From Kribbella aluminosa (lineage in GTDB: Bacteria; Actinomycetota; Actinomycetes; Propionibacteriales; Kribbellaceae), in contig NZ_JAGINT010000002.1 of NCBI RefSeq assembly GCF_017876295.1, positions 992,001-1,056,000 on the forward strand: DNA of 64,000 bases. The letters run 5' to 3'. A model generated the notes under the pieces. The model saw nothing but the letters and a program-made list of their open reading frames with translations, was not told the DNA's origin and searched no databases. Each line of letters opens with the position of its first letter. The stretch's first letter is position 1. The translations under genes were made by a program, and so were the position numbers. Below are positions 42,282-50,548 of the stretch, piece by piece.

Positions 42282-43226
42282 CTACGCCGAGGCTTCGGAC
42301 GCGTTCAGCGCCGCCAGTTCGTGCAGCGCCTCGAAGTGCGCGTCGGGCAGCTCGGGGATCGTCAGTACGGCGGACAGGTGCGCCCGCGCCGCCGGGAGGT
42401 TCCCCGAACCGCGAGCAGCACGCCCCAGCCCGATCCGGGCTGCAGCGACCGTCTCCAGCAGGTCTGCGCTCTCACCGATGGACAAGGCGCGGCTGTAGTC
42501 CGCGTGGGCGTCCTCCAGCTTGCCCAGCCTCCGGTAGAGGTCAGCGCGCTCGCACAGCAACAGTGCGGTCTCCTCGGTGAGGCACAGGTGCTCTGCCAGC
42601 TCCAGGGCCTCGGTAGTGACGTCCAGAGGCTCGTCAACGACCTGCCGGAGCGCGCTGAGCGCCAGGAACATGCCCCAGCGGTCCTCCAGCATCCGGAACC
42701 GGCCCAGCGCCGTACGCAACGCCTGCGCCGCCTCGCCGGGAGGCCCTGGCGTGGTGAGACCCGGGTACCCACGGCACAGCTCGACGGCTGCCCGTGTCCA
42801 CGCGTCGCCGCTCTCGTTCCGCTCCAGGACCTCGTCGACCACCGCGGCCGGCTCGAACGGCCCGAACACCAGCGACCACAGCAGCACGGTCACGGAGTAC
42901 TGGAACGGGCCCGTGGTCGTCAGAACGATCTGCTGCGCCAGCTCGACCTGCTCCTGCTCCGCGGACGCAGCGCCGTGGATGACGGCCAGCAGGTACTCCT
43001 CGTCCAGGCCGACCGGGACGGTCCGGCCGAGCATGCTGAGCACCCGCTCGGCCGCCGCCGCAGCCTCGTCCTGGAGCCCGTGCGACCACCAGTACGCCGA
43101 ATAGCGCGCGACCAGCCGAAGGGCGGTCCGCAGGTCGCTCTCGCATGCGCGTTCGATCGCGCTGACGACCTGGTCCGCCTCCAGCCCGTGTGGTTCGCCG
43201 GAGCCCCCCAAGTTCACGTACCTCAT
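42282..43226 (-). CDS. TPR-like helical protein
   Basis: A 314-aa all-helical protein with degenerate tetratricopeptide repeats (ALRLVARYSAYWWSHGLQDE, LCERADLYRRLGKLEDAHAD, ARIGLGRAARGSGNLPAARA). It resembles the C-terminal TPR part of AfsR/MalT-type regulators, but lacks a DNA-binding or NTPase domain, so it may be a free adaptor or the remainder of a larger regulator. The start ATG follows GGGAGAGA. No partner gene is obvious on its strand. Confidence 0.72.
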   Translation of the reverse strand: MRYVNLGGSGEPHGLEADQVVSAIERACESDLRTALRLVARYSAYWWSHGLQDEAAAAAERVLSMLGRTVPVGLDEEYLLAVIHGAASAEQEQVELAQQIVLTTTGPFQYSVTVLLWSLVFGPFEPAAVVDEVLERNESGDAWTRAAVELCRGYPGLTTPGPPGEAAQALRTALGRFRMLEDRWGMFLALSALRQVVDEPLDVTTEALELAEHLCLTEETALLLCERADLYRRLGKLEDAHADYSRALSIGESADLLETVAAARIGLGRAARGSGNLPAARAHLSAVLTIPELPDAHFEALHELAALNASEASA

Positions 43227-43260
43227 TCTCTCCCGGTCGTGTTAACGCCATGTCACGGGG

Positions 43261-43959
43261 TCAGAAACGGAGTACTCCCCAGTGCTGCGGCAGGTGCATG
43301 TCCTCGACGCCCTGCGGCGACCAGACCCAGAACTCGATCTCCGCACCCTTCACGTACGCGCCGTCCACCACCTCGTGCGGCCACTCGCAGCGCATCAGGT
43401 TCATCCGCCACTCGTCACCAGGGTTCGGCGGTGTTGCGCGCCCCTTGTTGTACGGCGCCAGGTCCGCCCACGGTACGGCGAGCTCCACCGTCCAGCCCGT
43501 GTCGGCGTCGGAGGGATCGTTGAGGGTGCCGTCGACGTGGAGCGCGGTCCGCAGGCCGGGCAGGTTCGTCGGGTCGATCGGCACGCCGCCGTCGACGTAC
43601 GGCTTGGGCAGCGTGAGTTCCCAGATCGTGCCGAGCGGGTTGATCTCGAACTCGTAGTAGTTCTGCCCGTCGCCGTCCGGGTCGAGGAACAGCTCGAAGT
43701 TGTTCTCGAAGTACAGCCTGCTGTTGTGCTCGGTCATCGTCGACCAGACGTGCGGCTCCTCGAGCTCGCCGCCGACGTACAGGTACTGGTCGTCGTACAT
43801 CAGCTTCGACCGGGTCCGGAACCGCGGAGCGGGGCCGGCCGCGATCGGCACGAAGTCGGTGGTCCAGGCGGCGGACTCCCACGCCGGGTCGGTCAGGGTG
43901 CCGTCCAGGTTCGGTGCGGTGGCGGTCCGGCGGCACTCGTAGACGGGCAGGTCAGGCAT
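43261..43959 (-). CDS. Carbohydrate-binding family 9-like protein
   Basis: A protein of about 232 aa matching the CBM9-like sugar-binding fold: NLDGTLTDPAWESAAW at the N-terminus, DDQYLYVGGELEEPHVW, NNFELFLDPDGDGQNYYEFE, and a C-terminal EWRMNLMRCEWP. No secretion signal is visible, unlike many CBM9 modules, so it may be an intracellular or non-classically placed protein. The ATG at 43959 is used (GTG 43965 is two codons upstream); it overlaps the end of the membrane-protein gene. Confidence 0.82.
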   Translation of the reverse strand: MPDLPVYECRRTATAPNLDGTLTDPAWESAAWTTDFVPIAAGPAPRFRTRSKLMYDDQYLYVGGELEEPHVWSTMTEHNSRLYFENNFELFLDPDGDGQNYYEFEINPLGTIWELTLPKPYVDGGVPIDPTNLPGLRTALHVDGTLNDPSDADTGWTVELAVPWADLAPYNKGRATPPNPGDEWRMNLMRCEWPHEVVDGAYVKGAEIEFWVWSPQGVEDMHLPQHWGVLRF

Positions 43960-44428
43960 CGGCACGCTCCAGCAGTCGGGCGACGAGATTGGCGAGCAGG
44001 AAGGTGATCGCGGTCAGCACCGGTACGACGGCGAGGATCCACGGTGAGTCCAGGTGGCCGGTGAGGAACGCGACGACCAGCGCGACCATGAAGGCCACGC
44101 CGAGGAACGGGATCAGCCGCGGGTGCGGCATCGCCAGCCGGCTCAGCGCGAGCCCGCCGAGCGCCATCGTGACGACCACGATCAGTACCAGCAGCGGCAG
44201 TCCGAGCGCACCGCAGTTCGTGGTGTCGCGGAACCGCTCGCAGCCGCGTTCGCTCAGCCACACCCCGGCGATGGTCGCGAACCCGCACAGCAGCCCGACC
44301 ACCGCCAGAATCAGTGCCGCCGGCAACGGCGGGGCGTCGTACCGCCCCTCGTTGGCGTCTTCGTCCGGGGCCTCCAGTACGGCTTCCAGATCCTCCGGCA
44401 TCCGGTCGCCGTCGTCCTCCTGGCTCAT
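43952..44428 (-). CDS. Four-helix membrane protein of unknown function
   Basis: A 158-aa protein with an acidic 35-residue N-terminus (MSQEDDGDRMPEDLEAVLEA) and four predicted transmembrane helices (AALILAVVGLLCGFATIAGV; LLVLIVVVTMALGGLAL; LIPFLGVAFMVALVVAFL; ILAVVPVLTAITFLLANLVA). No family is recognised. It overlaps the CBM9-like gene by a few bases and follows lipB by 9 bp on the same strand, so the three may be co-transcribed. Confidence 0.72.
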   Translation of the reverse strand: MSQEDDGDRMPEDLEAVLEAPDEDANEGRYDAPPLPAALILAVVGLLCGFATIAGVWLSERGCERFRDTTNCGALGLPLLVLIVVVTMALGGLALSRLAMPHPRLIPFLGVAFMVALVVAFLTGHLDSPWILAVVPVLTAITFLLANLVARLLERADA

Positions 44429-44437
44429 GGCCGCAGG

Positions 44438-45067
44438 CTATCGGGCTCCCAGGGTGTTCGCGATGGCATCGCGCACGTCGGTTTCACTCGGTACGGCGGT
44501 ACCGCGCTCGGTGGCGAGCTCCGCGAGCGAGACCATCGTCACGTCGTGCAGCCCGCAGCTCGTGAATGTGTGAAAGACGGTCATGTCCGGGGCGACGTTC
44601 ACCGAGAACCCGTGGCTGGTCACGCCGCGCCGGATCTGCATGCCGATCGAGCACAGCTTCCGCCCGTCCGCGGTCCACACCCCGACCAGGCTGCTGGCGC
44701 CCTTCGGCGTGTCCCGGCGTACCAGCGGGAACCCGAGCGAGCCGAGCGCCTCGATCAGGCCGTTCTCCAGCCAGCGGACGATGTCGACGGGGCCGCGCTC
44801 GTGCAGGTCGATCACCAGGTACCCGACCAGCTGGCCGGGGCCGTGGTACGTCGCGAAGCCGCCGCGGTCGACCAGCACCGTGGGAATCCCGGCCGCCTCC
44901 ACCGGCAGGTCGTCGAGCACCGTCCGCGGGCCGTACGTGATCACCGGGGGATGACTCAGCAGGAACAGCCGGTCCTCGGCTCTCCCCTCGACGCGCTCCT
45001 CGACCCAGCCGCGCATGTCCTTCGCCGCGACGTCGTACTCCACCTCACCGAGATCAACCCGCTGCAT
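44438..45067 (-). CDS. lipB: Octanoyltransferase
   Basis: A 209-aa LipB, which transfers octanoyl groups from acyl carrier protein to lipoyl domains. Diagnostic motifs are DRGGFATYHGPGQLVGY (family signature), the catalytic lysine in GRKLCSIGMQIRRGVTSHG, and the acyl-enzyme cysteine in FTSCGLHDV. Length is typical. LipA is not in the window. It lies 4 bp downstream of the J-domain gene on the same strand. Confidence 0.95.
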   Translation of the reverse strand: MQRVDLGEVEYDVAAKDMRGWVEERVEGRAEDRLFLLSHPPVITYGPRTVLDDLPVEAAGIPTVLVDRGGFATYHGPGQLVGYLVIDLHERGPVDIVRWLENGLIEALGSLGFPLVRRDTPKGASSLVGVWTADGRKLCSIGMQIRRGVTSHGFSVNVAPDMTVFHTFTSCGLHDVTMVSLAELATERGTAVPSETDVRDAIANTLGAR

Positions 45068-45071
45068 ACGT

Positions 45072-46391
45072 TCAGGTTAGGCCGTACGGCGCGCGGTGCA
45101 GGATGTCGTACAGCACCCTGCGGTAGACCTTGCTGCCTTCCGGCTGCAGCCACGCGTGCAGCTCGCGTGCGGTGGACTGTGCCGTCAGACAGGTGACCTT
45201 GGCGTCAGCGCGGTCCTGGGTCCGGACCGTGCCGCCCGCATCCGGGTGGATGACCAGGAAGCCGCGTACGTCGACCTGTCGCAGTCGGCCGCGCCAGGAC
45301 TCGACAGCCGCCTCAAGAGCGGGCGCCGGGCTCTGCCAGGGCTCCCCGTTGAGCTGGAGACCCCCGTACGCGTCCAGCGAGTACGTTCCGCCAGGGCCGA
45401 CAATCGAGACGATCAGCGCGGCACGGTGGCCGTTGATCAGCAGGTGGTCGACAACCATCGCTCCGAGCTGCGCGCCGTTCACCAGCTTCGCTCCGGGCAA
45501 CGCGGTGAGCACCGGGTCCAGGAGGTTCGCCGTACGTCGCTGGAGCAAAGCGTCGTACGGCGAGATCGGCGCCGCCAGCGTGTCGTTGACGAGCGGCTCG
45601 CCAGGCGTGCCCCAGAGGTTGAACTCGAACGCCGCCTGCCGGTCGATCGCGACATCCAGGTCGTGGTACTTCGACCAGCGTCCGGTGACGAACCGCACCA
45701 CGAACAGGCCGGCGACCAGGGCGATGACCAAGGCTCGGTCGGATCCGGACAAGCCAATGTGGACGAACGGCAGCACCGTCACCAGGTAGCCGACGGCCAT
45801 CAGGCCCCCTAGCGCCCTGAACAGACCGCGGAGCGGCACCCGCCGGCTCCAATGCGGCGGCAGCACCACCACGATCATCGACGCCGTAGCGACGCCGAAG
45901 ACGTACGCCATGAAGCCGTCGTAGTGCGTGGTCACGAGGACGATGCCGACCAGCGCCGCGTAGACGGCCAACCCCACCAGAGCGGGGATCCGCCAGCGGC
46001 CGAACGTCGGGTAGATCAGCACCGGGCCGGCGCCCGGCGACTGCACGGGGTCCGGGCCGGACGGGTCGCTGGACCACGGCTGATCGGTCGACCAGGTCCA
46101 CTGGTGCTCGGGCTCCGGCCGGGGCGGCGGCTCAGGCTGCCGTGGCGGCTCGGGCGCGGGCTGCCGTGGCGGCGGCTGGGTCGCGTGGCCGGCGAGCGAG
46201 CGGTCGTACGCGGCCCGCTTCGACGGGTCCGAGAGTGTGGTCCACGCCTCCTGCACGAGCCGGAACAGCGCCGCGTTGCCGCCCTGGTCCGGGTGCACCT
46301 GCAGGGCCATCTTGCGGTACGCCGACTTGATCTCCGCCGCGCTGGCCGAGCGCTCGACGTTCAGCACCTCGTAGTGATCGGCCCCGCTCAA
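45072..46391 (-). CDS. J-domain membrane protein
   Basis: A 439-aa protein with an N-terminal DnaJ domain (DHYEVLNVERSASAAEIK, HPD in LQVHPDQGG), a Pro/Arg/Glu-rich linker (residues about 70-110), about four to five membrane helices (ALVGLAVYAALVGIVLV and following), and a C-terminal soluble domain (DLDVAIDRQAAFEFN, GAMVVDHLLINGHRAALIVS) that resembles a nuclease-related NERD domain. It likely recruits DnaK to a membrane site. TTG 46391 with GGAGG upstream is preferred; a GTG at 46436 would add 15 residues and lies in a hairpin. Confidence 0.8.
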   Translation of the reverse strand: MSGADHYEVLNVERSASAAEIKSAYRKMALQVHPDQGGNAALFRLVQEAWTTLSDPSKRAAYDRSLAGHATQPPPRQPAPEPPRQPEPPPRPEPEHQWTWSTDQPWSSDPSGPDPVQSPGAGPVLIYPTFGRWRIPALVGLAVYAALVGIVLVTTHYDGFMAYVFGVATASMIVVVLPPHWSRRVPLRGLFRALGGLMAVGYLVTVLPFVHIGLSGSDRALVIALVAGLFVVRFVTGRWSKYHDLDVAIDRQAAFEFNLWGTPGEPLVNDTLAAPISPYDALLQRRTANLLDPVLTALPGAKLVNGAQLGAMVVDHLLINGHRAALIVSIVGPGGTYSLDAYGGLQLNGEPWQSPAPALEAAVESWRGRLRQVDVRGFLVIHPDAGGTVRTQDRADAKVTCLTAQSTARELHAWLQPEGSKVYRRVLYDILHRAPYGLT

Positions 46392-46425
46392 CCTCGCACC
46401 TCCGAGACACGTCCGAACGCACCGA

Positions 46426-46451
46426 GGGTCAGTCACCGCAGTGACTGACCC
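46426..46451. terminator. Stem-loop downstream of tRNA-Pro
   Basis: GGGTCAGTCAC (46426-46436) and GTGACTGACCC (46441-46451) form a perfect 11-bp stem with a 4-nt loop, starting 8 bases beyond the tRNA 3' end on the minus strand. It lacks a T-tract but is well placed to end tRNA transcription. Confidence 0.55.
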
Positions 46452-46458
46452 TCAATGG

Positions 46459-46535
<77 letters not shown>

Positions 46536-46559
46536 AGGTCGCGAGTAGCTTACATGGGC

Positions 46560-47495
46560 CTAGCGTCCGGACGAAATCGGGTTTATCCGGGGCACCAGAG
46601 TGAGCAATGTCGCCTCCGGACGGCAGGCGAATCGGACCGGCGCGTACGGCGACGTACCGAGGCCCGCCGAGACGTGCAGAGCGGCTTGGCGGCCGTCGTG
46701 TCCCCAGGTCGAGAGACCCTTCACGCGGGACGTGTCGAGGTCGCAGTTCGTCACCAGCGCGCCGTAGAACGGAACCGCCAGCTGGCCGCCGTGCGTGTGG
46801 CCGGCGAGGACCAGCGGGTACCCGTCGCCGACGAAGCCGTTCAGCACCCGCTGGTACGGCGCGTGCGTGACGCCGATCGACAGGTCCGCCGTCGGGTCGA
46901 TCTCGCCCGCGACCTCGTCGTACCGGTCGCGCTTGATGTGCGGGTCGTCGGTACCGGCGAAGTCCAGGCGCAGGCCGTTCACCTTGAGCGTGGCCTTCGC
47001 GTTGTTCAGGTCGGTCCAGCCGGCGCCGGTGAACGCGCGGCGCATCTCCTCGTACGGCAGGTCCGGGCCGTGCGCCTTGTGCCGCTGCTTGTTCGCGGGC
47101 AGCAGGTACTTGCCCGGGTTCTTGAAGTGCGGCTTCCAGTAGTCGTTGGAGCCGAACACGAACACGCCGGGCAGGTCGAGCAGATCGCCGTACGCCCGGA
47201 GCAGCGGGCGGACCGAGTCCTCGTGCGAGATGTTGTCGCCGGTGCTGACGACCAGGTCGGGCTCGAGTGCGGCGAGGTCGTTGACCCAGCCGATCTTCCG
47301 CTCCTGCGTCGGCATCAGGTGCAGGTCGGACAGATGCAGCACCTTGAGCGGCGCGGTCCCCTCCGGCAGCACCGGCACGGTGAACCGGCGCAGTGTGAAC
47401 CAGCGCACCTCGATCCCGGCCGCGTACGCGACACAGGCGGCGCCTACTGCCGTGACCACCGCAGTGGTCTTCAGGGCGGTCCTCGCGATACTCAT
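46560..47495 (-). CDS. Metallophosphoesterase, membrane-anchored
   Basis: A 311-aa calcineurin-like phosphoesterase. An N-terminal hydrophobic segment (ALKTTAVVTAVGAACVAYAA) anchors it, then the metal motifs follow: VLHLSDLHLMPTQ (D-x-H), VVSTGDNISHEDS (GDN), FVFGSNDYWKPHF (GSND in place of GNHD), GVTHAPYQR and LAGHTHGGQL. It is the syntenic equivalent of the phosphoesterase next to ponA2 in mycobacteria, and a role in envelope phospholipid or glycan turnover is plausible. ATG 47495 is used, with MWQAGR before it excluded. Confidence 0.9.
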   Translation of the reverse strand: MSIARTALKTTAVVTAVGAACVAYAAGIEVRWFTLRRFTVPVLPEGTAPLKVLHLSDLHLMPTQERKIGWVNDLAALEPDLVVSTGDNISHEDSVRPLLRAYGDLLDLPGVFVFGSNDYWKPHFKNPGKYLLPANKQRHKAHGPDLPYEEMRRAFTGAGWTDLNNAKATLKVNGLRLDFAGTDDPHIKRDRYDEVAGEIDPTADLSIGVTHAPYQRVLNGFVGDGYPLVLAGHTHGGQLAVPFYGALVTNCDLDTSRVKGLSTWGHDGRQAALHVSAGLGTSPYAPVRFACRPEATLLTLVPRINPISSGR

Positions 47496-47521
47496 TCTTC
47501 CAGCCTGCCACAATCTCAGGT

Positions 47522-47993
47522 ATGTCCAACTCCGGAATGAAGCAGCGCCTGCACGACGACATGACCGCCGCCCTGAAGGCGCGCGACGAGATCCGCAAGT
47601 CGACGCTGCGGATGGCGCTCACCGCGATCACCAAGGCGGAGGTGTCCGGCAAGGAGGCCCGCGAACTCAGCGACGCCGAGATCCTCGACGTACTCGGCTC
47701 CGAGGCGAAGAAGCGCCGCGAATCCGTCGTGGCCTACCGCGATGCCGGCCGCGCCGAACTCGCCGACAAGGAGCAGGCCGAGGCGGACATCCTCGCCGAG
47801 TACCTCCCCGAACAACTCACCGAGGACGAGATCAAAACCCTCGTCACCGAAGCCATCGCCGGCACCGGCGCCGCCGAACTCGGCCCCCGCGGCATCGGCA
47901 AGGTCATGGGCGCCCTCCAGCCCAAGGTCAAAGGCAAGGCCGACGGCTCGGTCGTCTCCGCCGAGGTCAAACGCCAACTCGGCTGTCCACTAG
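47522..47993 (+). CDS. yqeY: GatB/YqeY-domain protein, stop codon out of frame
   Basis: A YqeY-like protein of about 155 aa: MKQRLHDDMTAALKARDEIR, LSDAEILDVLGSEAKKRRES, AEYLPEQLTEDEIKTLV, GPRGIGKVMGALQPKVKGKA, ending SAEVKRQL. YqeY proteins resemble the tRNA-binding C-domain of GatB. In the given sequence the frame runs on without stop to 48862, antisense to the PBP gene, which cannot be real. A TAG at 47991-47993 lies one frame over, at the point where the family ends and adjoining the PBP stop (CTAG). One surplus base near 47981 would explain it. It is convergent with the PBP gene. Confidence 0.78.
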
Positions 47994-50440
47994 CCGTGAC
48001 CGCGGCCTCCGCCGCCGCCCCCGCCGCCCCCACCACCGCCGCCGCAGTTCGGGTACTTCGGGTTCCACGGCGGGCAGTTCGGGTTGATGGTGGTGGTGCT
48101 GGGCGGGGGCTTCGGGGTGTTGGGCGAGTTCGGCTGGTTCTTGTTGCTGCCGTTGGAGATGTAGATCGTGACGAGGGAGCCGGCGGGTGCGCCGTCGCTC
48201 TGCCTCGGGTCGGTGTACGCCACGGTCCCGGCGGTCTCCTGCGAGTTCACGCTGCCGGAGGCGACGGTGACCTGGAACCCTGCCTGCTTGAGCTTGTTCG
48301 ACGCGTCCTGAGGATTCATCCCGTTCACGAACGGAAGATCCTTCACGTCACCCCGCTGCGTCTTGTCCGACGGCGCCACGAAGTGCGTGGTCGGGTACCC
48401 CTGCAGCGCGGCCTGCATTGCCGTCATCCACAGGGGTCCGGCGGTGCCGGAGCCGGAGGCGTCGGACATCTTCTGGCCGTCGAGCGTCTGGCCGATCAGG
48501 TTGCGGTACGGCAGCGTCGCGTCGGCGACCACGGCCGCGGAGGCCAGCTTGGTGGAGTAGCCGGCGTACCAGACTGCCTTGTTCTCGGTGATCGTTCCGG
48601 TCTTGCCGGCCAGATCGCTGCTGCCGAAGTTCAGCTTGAAGCCGGTGCCGCCCTGCTGCATGACCTGATGCAGAACCGCGTTGACGCCGTCCGCAACCTC
48701 CTGCGGGAGAGCCTGCTTGCAGTCGGCGCCCCGGGTCGGCATCGTCTTGCCGCCCGCGTCCTTGATCGAGGTGACGATCCACGGGCTGCAGTACATACCG
48801 CGCGCCGCGAACGCCGCATAGGCACTCGAGAGCTGCACCGGCGTCACGTAACCGACGCCTAGGGTCATCGAGACGACCTGGTCGAGGGGCTTGCCGTCCT
48901 GCGCGTTGTACATCCCCAACGCTGAAGCGATCTTGGCGATCGGACAGAGACCGGTCTGCTTGGACAACAGCAGGAAGTAGGTGTTCGTCGACTTCTGAGC
49001 GGCCTCGATCATCGTCGGCTCAGGAACGTTGTGCGTGGAGTTGCTCGGTGTGTACTTCCCGGCCTGAGTGGTCCCGCTGCAGGTCTGGAACTTCACGTTG
49101 CTCAGGTCGATGGTGTCGGGTGCCTTGATCTTGTAGTTCAGCGGGATGCCCTTCTCGATCGCCGCAGCGATCGTGAAGGCCTTCATCGTCGATCCGTTCT
49201 GGAACCCGCCGTAGCCACCTGGGTACGACTTCTCGACGTTGTAGTTGTACGCGGTCTGGTTCTTCTTCGAGCCGTACGGCCGGCTCTGGACCATCGCCTT
49301 CACCAGGCCGGTCCCCGGTTCGACGATGGTGATCGCGGCGATGGCGTCGTCGTCGGGCTTCGAGTGGACGTCGATCGAGTGCTGCGCGGCGTTCTGGATC
49401 TTCGGGTCGAGTGAGGTCGTGATCGTCAGGCCGGCGGTCTTGAGGTAGTTCGAGCGGTCGGTCTTGGTCTCGCCGAAGGCTGCGTTGTTCTCCAGTTGCG
49501 CGACGACGTACTCGCAGTAGAACGGGTATGGGCCGTTGGCGCAGCCGAGTTTGTTGGGGCGGACCTTGTTGGGGTCGATGACCGGGGTCTTGAGGGCCGA
49601 GTTGGCCTGGGAGACCGAGATGACGTTCAGCTGCAGCATCCGGCGGATGACCACGTCGCGGCGCTCCTTGGCGCGCTTGGCGTAGTTGGTCGGGTCGTAG
49701 CCGGTGGGGTTCTTCACCAGGCCGGCCAGCATCGCCGCCTGCGGGAGCGTCAGGTCCTTGGCGTTCACCGAGAAGTAGTGCTGGGCGGCGGCCTGGATGC
49801 CCCAGGCGCCGTCGCCGAAGTTCGCCAGGTTCAGGTACTTCTCGAGGATCTCGTTCTTCGAGTACTGCTTCTCGACCGCGATCGCGTACCGCAGCTCGGC
49901 GACCTTGCGCTGGTACGTGTCGGCGGTCGCCGCGGCAACCTCTTCCGGGGTGTTCGCCTTCTCGACCAGGCTGACCTTCACGTACTGCTGGGTGATGCTC
50001 GAACCACCCTGCTGGATGCCGCCCGACGACTGGTTCTGCAGCAGCGCCCGCAGCGTGCCCTTCAGATCCAGCGCACCGTGCTCGTAGAACCGGCTGTCCT
50101 CGATCGCGACGATCGCCTTCTGCATGATCGGCGCGACGTCCTTGAGCTTCACCGGCACCCGGTTCTGCTCGGCCAGCGTGGCGATCAGCGAACCGTCCGC
50201 GGCCAGGATCGTGCTCTTCTGTTTCAGCGGTACTTCGTCGAACTGCTGCGGGAGATCCTGCAGCGTCGCGGAGGTCTTCTCCGTGGTGAATCCGGCGAGG
50301 CCGGCGAACGGGACGGCGAGACCGGCAGCCAACGCCCCCGACAGCACGCTCACCCCGAGGAACAGAACCACAGATTGGACGACTCCCCGGTCGCCCTTTT
50401 CCCTGACGCGCATGGTTGTAGAGACTACGGGATCGCCCAT
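47990..50440 (-). CDS. ponA2: Bifunctional class A penicillin-binding protein with PASTA domain (PonA2-like)
   Basis: About 816 aa. After an N-terminal membrane helix (VVLFLGVSVLSGALAAGL) comes the glycosyltransferase domain with the catalytic glutamate in IVAIEDSRFYEHGALD and GGSSITQQYVK. The transpeptidase domain follows with NGSTMKAFT (SxxK), KSTNTYF (SxN) and AGKTGTITENK (KTG). A single PASTA domain ends the fold (NGMNPQDASNKLKQAGF), followed by an Asn/Pro/Thr linker and a polyglycine tail. This domain order and synteny match mycobacterial PonA2. ATG 50440 is used; ATG 50413 is possible. It synthesises and crosslinks peptidoglycan. Confidence 0.93.
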   Translation of the reverse strand: MGDPVVSTTMRVREKGDRGVVQSVVLFLGVSVLSGALAAGLAVPFAGLAGFTTEKTSATLQDLPQQFDEVPLKQKSTILAADGSLIATLAEQNRVPVKLKDVAPIMQKAIVAIEDSRFYEHGALDLKGTLRALLQNQSSGGIQQGGSSITQQYVKVSLVEKANTPEEVAAATADTYQRKVAELRYAIAVEKQYSKNEILEKYLNLANFGDGAWGIQAAAQHYFSVNAKDLTLPQAAMLAGLVKNPTGYDPTNYAKRAKERRDVVIRRMLQLNVISVSQANSALKTPVIDPNKVRPNKLGCANGPYPFYCEYVVAQLENNAAFGETKTDRSNYLKTAGLTITTSLDPKIQNAAQHSIDVHSKPDDDAIAAITIVEPGTGLVKAMVQSRPYGSKKNQTAYNYNVEKSYPGGYGGFQNGSTMKAFTIAAAIEKGIPLNYKIKAPDTIDLSNVKFQTCSGTTQAGKYTPSNSTHNVPEPTMIEAAQKSTNTYFLLLSKQTGLCPIAKIASALGMYNAQDGKPLDQVVSMTLGVGYVTPVQLSSAYAAFAARGMYCSPWIVTSIKDAGGKTMPTRGADCKQALPQEVADGVNAVLHQVMQQGGTGFKLNFGSSDLAGKTGTITENKAVWYAGYSTKLASAAVVADATLPYRNLIGQTLDGQKMSDASGSGTAGPLWMTAMQAALQGYPTTHFVAPSDKTQRGDVKDLPFVNGMNPQDASNKLKQAGFQVTVASGSVNSQETAGTVAYTDPRQSDGAPAGSLVTIYISNGSNKNQPNSPNTPKPPPSTTTINPNCPPWNPKYPNCGGGGGGGGGGGGGRGHG

Positions 50441-50497
50441 TTGGGTTGCGGCCACGCTTATGAGTTCAGTCACAGCCGCTGGACAAAGTTCATCCAA

Positions 50498-50533
50498 AAG
50501 GAGGAAAAGGGCCCGGGCGACACGCCCGGGCCC
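50498..50533 (-). terminator. Rho-independent terminator of lon
   Basis: GGGCCCGGGCG (50509-50519) and CGCCCGGGCCC (50523-50533) form an 11-bp stem with a 3-nt loop. On the lon strand the stem is followed by a T-rich TTTTCCTCCTTTT. It lies 16 bp after the lon stop. Confidence 0.85.
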
Positions 50534-50548
50534 TCGTGTCCTGCGGTG

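Noticed and set aside
48000..48862. Long C-terminal extension of yqeY
   Set aside because: It is antisense to the PASTA and transpeptidase part of the PBP and unlike any YqeY protein; a frame error is more likely.
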